From contig NZ_MDEC01000010.1 in assembly GCF_002939785.1 (NCBI RefSeq), positions 72,220-136,219 of the forward strand: a stretch of DNA of 64,000 nucleotides. The letters run 5' to 3'. Every line of letters starts with the position of its first letter. Within the stretch, counting starts at the first letter, position 1. The translations under genes and the position numbers were made by a program. Origin of the DNA: Xanthomonas codiaei (GTDB taxonomy: Bacteria; Pseudomonadota; Gammaproteobacteria; Xanthomonadales; Xanthomonadaceae). Below are positions 1-9,300 of the stretch, piece by piece. Under the pieces are notes generated by a model. The model made no database searches and was not told where the DNA came from. It saw only the letters and a program-made list of their open reading frames with translations.

Positions 1-1642
1 CGACCCCGCCTACCCGTTGCCGGCCGCGGTCAGCGATGCTCCGGGCGATACCCCCGGCGTTGCCGCCTTGCCCGATCGCCCGCCGCTGGTGCTGCTGCGC
101 GAGGGCCTGCAGCTCGGCCAGCGCGACAGCCTGGGTGCGCTGGCCAGGCTGTGCGGGCCGGAAGAACTGGGCGGCCTGCTGCACGATGCGCATGTGGCCC
201 TGAATGCCGAGGCAGTGGACTGGCTGCTGCGCCATGGCGCCGATGCCGAGGTGCGCGACGCCTGCGGCGACGTGCCGATGTTCGCGTTGCTCTCGCGCGG
301 CCTGGAGGCGGTGCCGGCCCTGCAGGTGCTGCTGCGCCATGGCGTCTCGCCGGCCGGTGCCGGCGGCCTGACCCGGTTGCTCAGCGCCTGCGTGCAGCAC
401 GATGCCGCCTCGCGCGGGCTGGAACAGTTCGCGCTGGAGCTGCTCGAGCGCGGCGCCGACCCGTTCGCGCCCTCGGCCGCGGGCGACCCGCCGTTGTCGC
501 TGGCGGTGCGGCTGGGCTGGTTGCGCCTGCAGCAGTGGTTGCTGGAACACGGCGTGGACCGCGAGGCCCGCGACAGCCACGGCATGACCGCACTGCATCT
601 GGCCACTGCGCTGGGCCGCGAGGCGGCGCTGAAATTGCTGGTCAAGCAGGGCGCCTCGCCGGATGCGCGGGCCGCCGACGGGCAGACGCCGCTGGGCGTG
701 GCGCTGTCGATCGGGCGTCGCGACCTGGCCGACTGGTTGGACTGGCGGATCTGGCCGCTGCCGCGCCGCGCGCTGCGCGAGGCGGACGTACCGGCGGCTG
801 CGATGACCGGCGACACCGACGCGGTGCGCCGCCTGATCGCGCTCGGCCTCGCCGTCGATGCGGTCGATGCGCAGGGCTGCACCGCGCTGCTGCGTGCGGC
901 CGGCGGCGGCCATCTGGGCGTGGTGGCGCACCTGCTGAGCCGTGGCGCCGATCTGCAGCGCGCTGCCAACAGCGGCGCGACGCCGTTGTCGGCGGCGGTG
1001 AGCATGCGCCAGACCGAGATCGTGGCCGCCCTGCTGCAGGCCGGCGCGCAGATCGAGCACCGCCTGCCGGGCGGGGTCACCGTGCTGATGCTGGCGTGCG
1101 CGCTGGGCCTGCCGGACATCGTGGCGCGCCTGCTCACCGCCGCCGCCGACGTGCATGCCACCGACAACCAGGGACTGGCGCCATTGCACTGCGCCGCCCT
1201 GTACGGCTTCACCGCGCGCGATACCACCCGCCTGCTGGCCTTGCTGGACACGCTGCTGCTGGCCGGCGCCGATCCCGAGCATCTGGCCGGCGGCCGGGTC
1301 AGCCCGCTGCTGTTGCTGCTGGGCGCGCGTGCCGAACCGGGCACCGCCTGCGACGAGAAGGTAGTGCTGGCCGGGGTCGAGCGCCTGCTCGACGAAGACG
1401 TCTCGCTGGAGGTTGCCGATCAACGCGGCTTCGGGCCGCTGCACCTGGCCGCCCTGCATGGCCTGCCGCTGCTGGTGCAGCGCCTGCTGCGCGCCGGCGC
1501 CGATGCCGAGCGCCGCGATGCGCTCAACCGCACCCCGCGCGAGATCGCCATCATGCGCGGCTTCATCGATGTGGCCGGCCAGTTCGAACCGGCGCTGCCG
1601 GGCGTCTCGTCGATGGCGCGCTTCCTGCGCGAGGGCCGCTGA
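1..1642 (+). CDS. Ankyrin-repeat protein, 3' part (5' end outside window)
   Basis: The reading frame is open from the first base of the window, so this is the C-terminal part (about 546 residues) of a larger protein. Roughly eleven ankyrin-type repeats are visible as recurring G-x-TALHLA / LL-x-x-GA-D units, for example GMTALHLA near residue 195 and GFGPLHLAALHG near residue 480. No enzyme domain is visible in the part present. Ankyrin arrays mediate protein-protein contacts, and no partner can be read from the sequence. The stop overlaps the presumed start of the following phosphatase-like gene, so the two are probably co-translated. The nearest start-like codon, TTG at 17, lies within the open frame and is unlikely to be the true start. 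Confidence 0.85.
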   Translation, partial: DPAYPLPAAVSDAPGDTPGVAALPDRPPLVLLREGLQLGQRDSLGALARLCGPEELGGLLHDAHVALNAEAVDWLLRHGADAEVRDACGDVPMFALLSRGLEAVPALQVLLRHGVSPAGAGGLTRLLSACVQHDAASRGLEQFALELLERGADPFAPSAAGDPPLSLAVRLGWLRLQQWLLEHGVDREARDSHGMTALHLATALGREAALKLLVKQGASPDARAADGQTPLGVALSIGRRDLADWLDWRIWPLPRRALREADVPAAAMTGDTDAVRRLIALGLAVDAVDAQGCTALLRAAGGGHLGVVAHLLSRGADLQRAANSGATPLSAAVSMRQTEIVAALLQAGAQIEHRLPGGVTVLMLACALGLPDIVARLLTAAADVHATDNQGLAPLHCAALYGFTARDTTRLLALLDTLLLAGADPEHLAGGRVSPLLLLLGARAEPGTACDEKVVLAGVERLLDEDVSLEVADQRGFGPLHLAALHGLPLLVQRLLRAGADAERRDALNRTPREIAIMRGFIDVAGQFEPALPGVSSMARFLREGR

Positions 1643-1998
1643 GCCTGCGCGGCGGCCAACCGCTGCGGGTGCTGTTCGTGTGCAGCCGTAACCGCCTGCG
1701 CAGCCCCACCGCCGAACGCGTGTTCGCCGACTGGCCCGGCGTGCAGGCGCAGTCGGCCGGGCTGGCCGCCGATGCGCAAGTGCAGGTCACCCCGGAGCTG
1801 TTGCAGGAGGCAGAGGTGGTGCTGGTCATGGAACGGCGCCATCTGCAGCTGCTGCGCAAGCGCTTCGCCGCGCATTTGCGCCACTGCCGGGTGGTCTGCC
1901 TGCAGATCCCCGACGACTTTGCCTACATGGACCCGGCACTGGTTCGCCGTCTGGAACACACGGTGCCACCGCTGCTGCGTTTGCCGGCGCAGTCGTAA
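1639..1998 (+). CDS. Low-molecular-weight protein tyrosine phosphatase-like protein
   Basis: This small protein of about 119 residues opens with a beta strand followed by VCSRNRLRSPTAE. That fits the CX5R(S/T) phosphate-binding loop of LMW protein tyrosine phosphatases, with Cys and Arg both present. A later IPDDFAYMDP segment may stand in for the usual general-acid D-P loop. It is shorter than typical family members (about 150 residues), so activity is uncertain. No ATG or TTG fits. A CTG at 1639 overlapping the ankyrin stop (CTGA) would give direct translational coupling, and GTG at 1669 would cut into the first strand. The start is therefore a guess, while the frame is well supported by the motif. 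Confidence 0.7.
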   Translation: MSLRGGQPLRVLFVCSRNRLRSPTAERVFADWPGVQAQSAGLAADAQVQVTPELLQEAEVVLVMERRHLQLLRKRFAAHLRHCRVVCLQIPDDFAYMDPALVRRLEHTVPPLLRLPAQS

Positions 1999-2061
1999 CC
2001 TGATCCCGACACCGCGCGTGCAAGACTGCCGGTTCTTTCGCAGGAAGGAAGCGCCCGCACG

Positions 2062-3861
2062 ATGAGCGTTCGTATCGAAGACCACGCCATGCTGGGCAAC
2101 TGCCACAGCGCGGCCCTGGTCGACCACCGTGGCACCATCGACTGGCTATGTCTGCCACGCTTCGATTCCGATGCGGTCTTCGCTGCATTGCTGGGCGACG
2201 AGCAGCACGGGCAGTGGGCACTGGCGCCCGCAGCCGATTTCCGCAGCGAGCGCGCCTATGAAGACGACAGCCTGGTGCTGTGCACGCGGTTGATCACTGA
2301 CACCGGTACGGTGGAACTGGTTGACTTCATGGCCGCCACCGAAAATGGCGAGCTGCACCAACACCTGGTGCGCATCGTGCGCTGCGTGCAGGGCGAAGTG
2401 CCCATGCACATGCGGCTGACCTTCCGTTTCAATTACGGCCGCACCGTGCCGTGGGTGACCCGTATCGATGGCGGCATCCGCGCCACCGCCGGGCCCGATC
2501 AGCTTGCGCTGCGTTCGCCACAGGAGCTGCATGGTCAGGACCTGGGCACAGAAGCCGACTTCACCCTGCGCGATGGCGAGAGCACCTGGTTCGTGCTCAG
2601 CCATGGCGCCTCGCATCTGCCCACGCCGCCGCCGATCGACCCGGAACAGGCGCGGCAACGCACCACCGCGTTCTGGCACGGCTGGGCGCGCCGCTGCACC
2701 GACGTGGGGCCGTGGACCCAGCAGGTACGCCGCTCGCTGGTGGTGCTCAAGGGCCTGAGCTATCTGCCCACTGGCGGCATTGTCGCCGCGCCCACTGCCT
2801 CGCTGCCCGAGCACCTGGGCGGTACCCGCAACTGGGATTACCGCTATTGCTGGCTGCGCGATTCGGTGTTCACGCTGATCGCCCTGTTGCAGGCCGGCTA
2901 TCGCGACGAGGCCGCCTCGTTCCGCGACTGGGTGCAACGCACCATCGCCGGCTCGCCGGACCAGTTGCAGGCGCTGTACGGCATCGGCGGCGAGCGCCGG
3001 CTGCAGGAGTGGGAGGCGCACTGGCTACCGGGCTATGAAAATTCCGGCCCGGTGCGCATCGGCAATGGTGCAGTGGATCAGTTCCAGCTCGACGTTTATG
3101 GCGAGCTGATCGGCGCATTCCATTACGCCCGCGAAAAAGGCGTGGCGCTGCCGTCGGACGACGATGGCTCGTCGGCGGCATTGCTGGAAAACATCCTCGA
3201 CACACTCGAAGAACTGTGGCGTCAGCCGGACGAAGGCATCTGGGAGATCCGCGACGAGCGCCGTCACTTCGTGCATTCCAAGGTGATGGCGTGGCTGGCG
3301 TTCGATTGCGGCACGCGCGACGGCATCACCAACGCCGATGCCGCCAAGCGCGCGCGCTGGGGCGCAATCGCCGAGGAAATCCGCGCCGAAGTGCTGCAAA
3401 AAGGCGTGCATCCGGATGGTCACTTCGTGCAGAGCTATGGGTCTGATCGGCTGGATGCGTCGCTGCTGTTGATTCCCATCGTCGGCTTCCTGCCGCCGGA
3501 GGATCCGCGCATTGCCGCCACCGCCGACGCGATCGCACGCGAGCTGACCATCGATGGGCTGGTGGAACGCTATCGCGCCGACGACAGTGCCGACGGTCTG
3601 CCGGCCGGCGAGGGCACCTTTCTGGCCTGCAGTTTCTGGCTGGTGGAAAACTATGCCCTGATCGGTCGCACCGATGAAGCGCGCGCGCTGCTCGAACGAT
3701 TGCTGGGGCTCTGCAACGACGTGGGCCTGCTCGCAGAAGAGTACGACCCACGCGCAAAACGCATGCTTGGCAACTTCCCCCAAGGGTATTCCCACGTGGC
3801 CCTGGTCAATGCGGCATTGCGCCTGCATGGACGCATGGGCGAAAAGGAAACGCATCCATGA
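2062..3861 (+). CDS. Glycoside hydrolase family 15 protein (glucoamylase/trehalase-like)
   Basis: A 599-residue cytoplasmic protein of the bacterial GH15 type: an N-terminal beta domain beginning IEDHAMLGNCHSAALV, then an (alpha/alpha)6 barrel. The family signature RNWDYRYCWLRDS is at about residue 255. The region around GGERRLQEWE (near 310) and PAGEGTF (near 515) carry the likely catalytic glutamates. Relatives hydrolyse alpha-glucosidic bonds, and several bacterial members act on trehalose or short maltodextrins; the substrate cannot be read from sequence. The last four bases overlap the start of zwf (ATGA), so the enzyme is translationally coupled to glucose-6-phosphate dehydrogenase. This is consistent with feeding released glucose into the pentose phosphate or Entner-Doudoroff route. 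Confidence 0.9.
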   Translation: MSVRIEDHAMLGNCHSAALVDHRGTIDWLCLPRFDSDAVFAALLGDEQHGQWALAPAADFRSERAYEDDSLVLCTRLITDTGTVELVDFMAATENGELHQHLVRIVRCVQGEVPMHMRLTFRFNYGRTVPWVTRIDGGIRATAGPDQLALRSPQELHGQDLGTEADFTLRDGESTWFVLSHGASHLPTPPPIDPEQARQRTTAFWHGWARRCTDVGPWTQQVRRSLVVLKGLSYLPTGGIVAAPTASLPEHLGGTRNWDYRYCWLRDSVFTLIALLQAGYRDEAASFRDWVQRTIAGSPDQLQALYGIGGERRLQEWEAHWLPGYENSGPVRIGNGAVDQFQLDVYGELIGAFHYAREKGVALPSDDDGSSAALLENILDTLEELWRQPDEGIWEIRDERRHFVHSKVMAWLAFDCGTRDGITNADAAKRARWGAIAEEIRAEVLQKGVHPDGHFVQSYGSDRLDASLLLIPIVGFLPPEDPRIAATADAIARELTIDGLVERYRADDSADGLPAGEGTFLACSFWLVENYALIGRTDEARALLERLLGLCNDVGLLAEEYDPRAKRMLGNFPQGYSHVALVNAALRLHGRMGEKETHP

Positions 3862-5699
3862 ATGAGCAACAGACCACGCCGCCCTGCATCATCGTGGTGT
3901 TCGGCGCCCGCGGTGACCTGACCCGGCGGCTGGTGATGCCGGCGCTGTACAACCTGCGCCGCTCGGGCGCGCTGGGCGATGACTTCGCCATCGTCGGCAT
4001 GGACCATGGCGACATCAGCGAGCGCGCCTGGCGCACCAACATGGGCAAGGCGATGACGCAGCTGCTGAGCAGCCGCGATGCCGAATTCCAGACCGATGCC
4101 TTCGACACCGCCACCTGGGAGTGGTTGCGCGAACGCATGCATTACCTGCGCGGCGACTTCACCGACCTGGGCGCCTACCAGGCGCTGGGCGGTGTGCTGG
4201 ACAAGCTGCACAAGCGCTACGGCACACAGGGCAATGTGCTGTTCTACCTGGCCACCGCTGCGCGCTTCTTCGAACCGGTCCTGCTCAACCTGGGCGAGGC
4301 CGGTCTGGTCAAGCAGCGCGAAGGCGAGGGCTGGCGCCGCGTCATCGTGGAAAAACCCTTCGGCCACGACCTGCCCAGCGCCATCGCGCTCAACGCCACC
4401 GTGGCCAAGGTGCTGCACGAGGACCAGGTGTTCCGCATCGACCATTTCCTGGGCAAGGAAACCGTGCAGAACATCCTGGCATTCCGCTTCGCCAATGGCC
4501 TGTTCGAGCCGGTGTGGAACCGCGACCGCATCGACCACGTGCAGATCACCGCCGCCGAGACCATCGGCGTGGAAGGGCGTGGACGTTTTTACGATCCCAC
4601 CGGTTGTCTGCGCGACATGGTGCCCAATCACCTGTTCCAGCTGCTGGCGATGATCGCGATGGAACCGCCGGCCGCATTCACCACCGAGGCGATGCACCGC
4701 CGCCGCGCCGAGGTGATCGAAGCGGTGCGCCCGATCAAGCCGGAAGATGTCGTGCGTGGCCAGTACGCCTCCGGCGCGGTCAATCGCACCGCAGTGCCCG
4801 GCTATCGCGAAGAGGACACCGTGCCGGAGGACTCGGACACCGAAACCTATGTGGCGATGAAACTGCAGGTCGACACCTGGCGCTGGGCCGGCGTGCCGTT
4901 CTACCTGCGCACCGGCAAGCGCCTGCGCGAACGCACTACCGAGATCGCCATCCGCTTCAAGCCGGCACCGCTGGCCCCCTTCCGCAGCACCGAAGTGGGC
5001 GGTTACGGCCCGGACTGGCTGGTGCTGCACATCCAGCCCGATGAAGGCATCTCGCTGCAGTTCGACGTCAAGCGCCCCGGCGCACAGGTGGCATTGGCGC
5101 CGGTCCGCATGGACTTCCGCTACCGCGATTGGTTCCCCAAGGAATACACCGTGGGCTACGAGCGCCTGCTGCAGGACTGCATGAACGGCGAAGCGGGCCT
5201 GTTCCAGGACGCGGCAATGGTCGAAGGCGCCTGGCGCATCGTGCAGCCGATCCTGGACGCCTGGAAGCAACCGGCCAGCGACTTCCCCAACTACGCCGCC
5301 GGCAGCGCCGGCCCCTCGGCCGCCGATGCGCTGCTGGCCATGAATGGCGGACACGCCTGGCGCGCGCTCACCCCAGGCCGCAGGCCGCCACCGCGCCGGG
5401 CGCCGGAGGTGCGTGTGGGTGCTGCAGCGCCGGTGAAGAAGGCCACCAAGAAGGCAGCCAAGAAAGCGACCAGGACGGGTAGCGCGTCCAAGGCAACCAA
5501 CGCGTCAACCAAGCGAGCGTCGGCGGCTGCTAGTACGCCTGCGCAAGCGGCAGCCTCGAGCACGTCGGCAAAGAAGACCGCGACCAAGCGTGCAAGCAAG
5601 CGCGTGGCAAAAGCACCAAGGACCACCAGCAACGCAGCAGGTAGCAAGGCCGCAGCGACGAAGTCGCCGGCCCGCACCACACGCAAGCCACGCAGCTGA
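3858..5699 (+). CDS. zwf: Glucose-6-phosphate 1-dehydrogenase with Lys/Ala-rich C-terminal tail
   Basis: This enzyme oxidises glucose 6-phosphate to 6-phosphogluconolactone, reducing NAD(P)+, at the entry to the pentose phosphate and Entner-Doudoroff pathways. The dinucleotide-binding turn FGARGDLTRR is at residue 15. The active-site signature RIDHFLGKE is near residue 192, with His as the base. EKPFGHD and the C-terminal G6PDH_C region are intact. The family usually ends near 490-510 residues; this protein has 613. The extra 100 or so residues are low-complexity Ala/Lys/Thr/Ser with KKATKKAAKKATR blocks resembling histone-H1-like tails. The gene starts inside the GH15 stop (ATGA). An alternative use of zwf genes is as F420-linked homologues, but the motifs fit classical Zwf. 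Confidence 0.95.
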   Translation: MNEQQTTPPCIIVVFGARGDLTRRLVMPALYNLRRSGALGDDFAIVGMDHGDISERAWRTNMGKAMTQLLSSRDAEFQTDAFDTATWEWLRERMHYLRGDFTDLGAYQALGGVLDKLHKRYGTQGNVLFYLATAARFFEPVLLNLGEAGLVKQREGEGWRRVIVEKPFGHDLPSAIALNATVAKVLHEDQVFRIDHFLGKETVQNILAFRFANGLFEPVWNRDRIDHVQITAAETIGVEGRGRFYDPTGCLRDMVPNHLFQLLAMIAMEPPAAFTTEAMHRRRAEVIEAVRPIKPEDVVRGQYASGAVNRTAVPGYREEDTVPEDSDTETYVAMKLQVDTWRWAGVPFYLRTGKRLRERTTEIAIRFKPAPLAPFRSTEVGGYGPDWLVLHIQPDEGISLQFDVKRPGAQVALAPVRMDFRYRDWFPKEYTVGYERLLQDCMNGEAGLFQDAAMVEGAWRIVQPILDAWKQPASDFPNYAAGSAGPSAADALLAMNGGHAWRALTPGRRPPPRRAPEVRVGAAAPVKKATKKAAKKATRTGSASKATNASTKRASAAASTPAQAAASSTSAKKTATKRASKRVAKAPRTTSNAAGSKAAATKSPARTTRKPRS

Positions 5700-5785
5700 G
5701 CGACAGAAACGCCGCCGCCGCCGGGCGGCGGCTGTGCACGCAGACAGCGTGCAATGAATTGCAGTCATGCAATACAAGCGCCCTC

Positions 5786-5852
5786 GTAGGAGCGCGCCCG
5801 AGCGCGACGGGCATTACTGGTAAAGCCTCATCGCGCTCAGGCGCGCTCCTAC
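5786..5852. repeat. REP-type inverted repeat
   Basis: Two 24-base arms face each other: 5786-5809, beginning GTAGGAGCGCGCCCGAGCGC, and 5829-5852, ending GCGCGCTCCTAC. They are near-perfect reverse complements across a 19-base spacer. GTAGGAGCG/CGCTCCTAC-bounded palindromes are common between genes in xanthomonads. This one lies between zwf and the convergent kef gene, where the folded RNA could protect 3' ends or terminate transcription. Confidence 0.8.
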
Positions 5853-5870
5853 GTCATGCGATGTGCCGGC

Positions 5871-7685
5871 TCAACGCTCGTGCGTGGTGGTGGGTGCCGG
5901 CTCGGCATCCACGTCGGCCTTGACGTCGGCTTCGAACAGGTTCATCAGGTCGGCGCGGGCGTCGCGCGAGGTCTGGATCACCTTGGCCTCGTCGTCGTAG
6001 ACCAGGTGCTGGCGGCGCAGCAGGTCTTCGTCGTGCTGGCGGAAGCGTTTGACGTGTTCGCGCGCGTCGGCCTCGCCGAGTCCCAGCGAGGTCAATACCC
6101 GCCCGCTCAGTTCCAGGCTGGAGGCAAAGACCTCGCGGAATGGTTCTGCACCCAGGTCCATCAGTTTCCAGGCGTGCTGGCGGTTGCGCGCGCGCGCCAG
6201 CACGGTGGCCTGCGGGTACAGGCGGCGGATCAGCCGCACGGTCTTGATGTTGGTATCCGGGTCGTCCACCGCGATCACGAACACCTTGATGCGGTCGGCG
6301 CCGGCGGCGCGCAGCAGCTCGGGGCGGGTGGGGTCGCCGTAATACAGCTGGCTGCCGAAGCGACGCAGGTCTTCCACGGTATCGGGGTTGTGTTCCAGCG
6401 CCACGAACGGCACGTGCCGCGCGGTGAGCAGGCGCGCGACCACCTGGCCGAAACGGCCCATGCCGGCCACCAGCACCTTGGGCGTCTGCGTGTCGATGGT
6501 GTCGAACGGGCGTTCGGGCTTGGGTTCGCGCAAGCGCAGTGGTCCATTGAGGATGCGTTGCATACCGAGCAGCAGCAGCGGCGTCAGCGCCATCGACACG
6601 CCGACGATGGCCACCAGGCGGTCGTGATTGGCGGCCTCCAGCAGGCCGACGCGGTCGGCCTCGTTGAACACCACGAACGCGAACTCGCCGCCCAGCCACA
6701 GTACGCTGCCCAGCATCAGGCTGCTGCGCAGCGGCAGCTTGGCCACGCTGCCGATGCCGACCAGCAGCGAGAACTTCACCACCAGCAGGATCGCTACGCC
6801 AGCGGCAATCACTCCCGGCTCGGCGGCCACGCGATTGAGGTCGATGCCCATGCCTACCGAGATGAAGAACAGGCCCAGCAGCAGGCCTTCGAACGGCTCG
6901 ATCTGCGATTCCAGTTCGTGGCGGAATTCCGAATCGGCCAGCAGCACGCCCGCGATGAAGGCACCCAGGCTGGCGCTCAGACCGGCTTCCTGCATGATCC
7001 ACGCAGTGCCCAGCACCACCAGCAGCGCGCTGGCTGTGAACACTTCGGGCATGCGCGTACGCGCCACCACGTTGAACAGATGGCGCAGCACCAAGCGCCC
7101 GCACACGATCACCAATGCCAGCGCCGCCATCGCCCTGGCCACGTCCTGCCATTCCAGGGTGGCGTTCTTGCTGCCGCCCAGCAGCGGAATGGCCGCCAGC
7201 AGGGGGATGGCGATCAGGTCCTGGAACAGCAGGATGGCGAAGGCCAGCCGGCCATAGTCGCTGTTCAGCGCCTTGCGTTCGGCCAGCAACTGCAGGCCCA
7301 CCGCGGTGGACGACAACGCCAGTGCCACGCCGACGATCAGCGCGCTCTTCCAGCCCAGTTGGCCCAGCATCAACAAGCCGCCCAGGATCACCGCGGTCAC
7401 CAGTACCTGGCTGGCACCGGCACCGAATACCGAATGCCGCATCACCTTCAGCCGGGCTGGCGAGAGTTCCAGGCCAATCACGAACAACAGCATCACCACA
7501 CCGATCTCGGCCGCGCCGCTGATGCGTTCGGCATCCTGCACCACGCCCACGCCGTCGGGTCCAAGCACCACGCCGGCGACCAGGTAGGCCAGCACCGCGC
7601 CCAGGCCGAAGCGCTTGAACACCGGCACCGCCACGATCGCCGCCAGCATCAGGACCAAGGCCAGTTCGAGGCCGCCGCTATGCAT
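5871..7685 (-). CDS. Monovalent cation:proton antiporter, KefB/KefC type
   Basis: A 604-residue inner-membrane protein. Residues 1 to about 385 form the CPA2 antiporter core, with many hydrophobic helices including LVAGVVLGPDGVG and the conserved LLFVIGLEL and ILLFQDLIAIP segments. PKVLVAGMGRFGQVVARLL near residue 405 starts a TrkA-N/RCK Rossmann domain that usually gates the channel by nucleotide or glutathione binding. It ends in a short acidic tail. The ATG at 7685 was chosen because GGAGAG lies 6 bases upstream. In-frame sequence further upstream has no membrane character. Likely role: K+ efflux coupled to H+ uptake during electrophile or pH stress. No KefF/KefG ancillary gene is adjacent. 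Confidence 0.9.
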   Translation of the reverse strand: MHSGGLELALVLMLAAIVAVPVFKRFGLGAVLAYLVAGVVLGPDGVGVVQDAERISGAAEIGVVMLLFVIGLELSPARLKVMRHSVFGAGASQVLVTAVILGGLLMLGQLGWKSALIVGVALALSSTAVGLQLLAERKALNSDYGRLAFAILLFQDLIAIPLLAAIPLLGGSKNATLEWQDVARAMAALALVIVCGRLVLRHLFNVVARTRMPEVFTASALLVVLGTAWIMQEAGLSASLGAFIAGVLLADSEFRHELESQIEPFEGLLLGLFFISVGMGIDLNRVAAEPGVIAAGVAILLVVKFSLLVGIGSVAKLPLRSSLMLGSVLWLGGEFAFVVFNEADRVGLLEAANHDRLVAIVGVSMALTPLLLLGMQRILNGPLRLREPKPERPFDTIDTQTPKVLVAGMGRFGQVVARLLTARHVPFVALEHNPDTVEDLRRFGSQLYYGDPTRPELLRAAGADRIKVFVIAVDDPDTNIKTVRLIRRLYPQATVLARARNRQHAWKLMDLGAEPFREVFASSLELSGRVLTSLGLGEADAREHVKRFRQHDEDLLRRQHLVYDDEAKVIQTSRDARADLMNLFEADVKADVDAEPAPTTTHER

Positions 7686-7858
7686 GTCGCACTCTCCGTT
7701 GAGGTGCGTATTATGCCGCGCAGGGCGGCCGGCCGGCTTGCACGCCTGTGCCGCCGGCGCGCGGCGGCAGGCATGCAACGCGCCTGGTGTGCGAGGTCGA
7801 TGCGTGGCGGTGGCAGGGCCGGCCAGCACACGCCAGCGGCAACCGGAAGGGTCTGCCA

Positions 7859-7879
7859 GCGTCGCGATAAACGCGACGC
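7859..7879 (-). terminator. Hairpin downstream of the carbonic anhydrase gene
   Basis: The arms GCGTCGCG (7859-7866) and CGCGACGC (7872-7879) pair perfectly around an ATAAA loop, 14 bases past the carbonic anhydrase stop on the minus strand. There is no U tract, so it is either a weak terminator or an RNA 3'-end stabiliser. Confidence 0.5.
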
Positions 7880-7892
7880 GCCCGGGCCGGGC

Positions 7893-8720
7893 TTAGCGGC
7901 TCTTGAGCAGGAAGCGACGGTCCAGTCGCTGCAGCGGACGCGCGTTGAACGGATACACCCGCTCGAATGCGTCGATCTGTTCCCTGGACACCTGCACCGG
8001 TTGACTCAGTACCACCCAGTCCACCGTTTCGCTGCAGGGCGGGGTGGTCAGCGAGCCCTCGTAGCGATAGAAGCTGCGTGGAGTGCCGGGCGGTAGAAAA
8101 TCGCTGGCACGCACGGAAGCGTCGGCCACCTTCCTGGTCTGATCGGTGCCGGCCGGCATCGCATCGAGCACGCGCTGGAAGGCCGGATTGGCGGTGCCGG
8201 TCTCGAAGAAGATCGCCAGCACGCCGAGCGTTCCATCCGGGCCCTGGTGCACGATATGCGCCTCCATCGGAAAACGCCGGCCGTTCAACAGGTGTTCGCT
8301 CGGATGATGGAAGTGCAGCTGCAACGCGTCGTACTGCTTGCCGCCGACCAGCATCTTGCCGCCGTCGTGCAGGTCCAGCTGGATGGAGTGACCGGTATTG
8401 CGCACCACCAGCGGCACTGCGGTGTAGTCCAGGCGCAGGCTGCCCAGGGAGGCGTCGATCGCGTCCTTCAGATCGATGGGGCTGTTCTGCTGCCCATTGC
8501 CGCACAACGCGTTTTCCTTAGCCAGTTCTGCCCAGTGCTCGGCACCTCCCGGCCCGGTATAGCCCCATTCGTGGCCCTGGTGCGGAGCGGTTTCGTGCGC
8601 ATGCACCGGCGTGGCATCCGGCAGTGCGGTCTGCGCCATCCCCAGCGTGCCCCAGCCAGCGGCCAGGCACAGGCACAGCGGGCTGACGCGGTGTAACAAC
8701 ACGGACTTGAAAGAGGGCAT
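7893..8720 (-). CDS. cah: Alpha-carbonic anhydrase, exported
   Basis: This enzyme interconverts CO2 and bicarbonate in the periplasm. The 275-residue precursor starts with a basic, hydrophobic signal peptide probably cleaved after GTLGMAQ. The alpha-class core follows: QQNSPIDL near residue 77, zinc ligands in LHFHHPSEH near 133, the third His in MEAHIVHQ, and SLTTPPCSETVDWVV near 225. The start at 8720 has AGGAA about 8 bases upstream; longer in-frame extensions would bury the signal peptide. The gene stands alone on the minus strand upstream of the Kef gene. In plant-associated bacteria such enzymes are linked to CO2 supply and pH homeostasis. No regulation is visible. Confidence 0.93.
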   Translation of the reverse strand: MPSFKSVLLHRVSPLCLCLAAGWGTLGMAQTALPDATPVHAHETAPHQGHEWGYTGPGGAEHWAELAKENALCGNGQQNSPIDLKDAIDASLGSLRLDYTAVPLVVRNTGHSIQLDLHDGGKMLVGGKQYDALQLHFHHPSEHLLNGRRFPMEAHIVHQGPDGTLGVLAIFFETGTANPAFQRVLDAMPAGTDQTRKVADASVRASDFLPPGTPRSFYRYEGSLTTPPCSETVDWVVLSQPVQVSREQIDAFERVYPFNARPLQRLDRRFLLKSR

Positions 8721-9254
8721 GGCGGGTTCCTGGCAAGCGAAGCAGCGGCGGGGACGGATGGCCGATGTCGTCCCGCAACGCTGCGCGAGATCGACCCTGC
8801 CGGGAAGCGAACTGTACCGCCTGTGCGGCGGCAAGGTGGCGGTTTGCGACAGCCGGTTGGCTGCATCCGATCAGCGCGCGCGTCTGCATGCCCGGGGCAG
8901 CGGCGGCCGATGGCAAGGCGGCTGCACTCCGCGCGCTGCATGCGCTGGACCGGTCGCTCGCCGCACCGCCGCGACGCTTGTGCGTGGGGCAAGGTGGGTC
9001 CAGGCCAAACGCCGCCGACCGATCGACATGCGTGTGGCGATGCCTGCCGCACGTTGCCGAGGTCGGCTGCCATACGCTCACTGAAGCCAGCCGCACGCGA
9101 GGCATTGACCAAGCCAGCGCAGGCGCGCAGACTGCGCCGCGCTCCCGCCCGGATCACCGGTCGGTGCGCACCTTTTGGAGCCCATACCCATGTCCAGCGA
9201 CAGTCACCCTAGATCCGAGTCGATGACCTGGTTGGCGCGCGCCTGAGGCTTTGA
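8721..9254. other. Intergenic region without a recognised gene
   Basis: About 530 bases separate the divergent carbonic anhydrase and mgtE genes. Open frames here lack a ribosome-binding site, known motifs or typical coding character, and I see no RNA gene. It presumably holds both promoters, but no convincing -35/-10 pair stands out in this G+C-rich stretch. Confidence 0.5.
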
Positions 9255-9297
9255 GGTTCGCCGACCGTCATCGACGACGGTCGTCACCAGGCGAACC
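9255..9297 (+). promoter_or_regulatory. Two-part hairpin in the mgtE leader, covering the ribosome-binding region
   Basis: GGTTCGCC (9255-9262) pairs with GGCGAACC (9290-9297). Directly inside it GACCGTC (9263-9269) pairs with GACGGTC (9276-9282) around a 6-base loop, leaving an unpaired GTCACCA (9283-9289). The structure ends 3 bases before the mgtE ATG. The only SD-like bases (AGGCG, 9289-9293) are largely inside the closing stem. It could act as a translational switch for magnesium transport. It does not resemble the M-box or yybP-ykoY folds as I know them. Confidence 0.55.
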
Positions 9298-9300
9298 ACC

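Noticed and set aside
3651..5354. A 567-codon antisense frame over zwf
   Set aside because: zwf motifs are unmistakable on the plus strand; the antisense frame has no motif and no start context.
8835..9254. Possible small gene between carbonic anhydrase and mgtE
   Set aside because: Several frames are open on both strands, which reflects G+C content; none has a start signal or motif.
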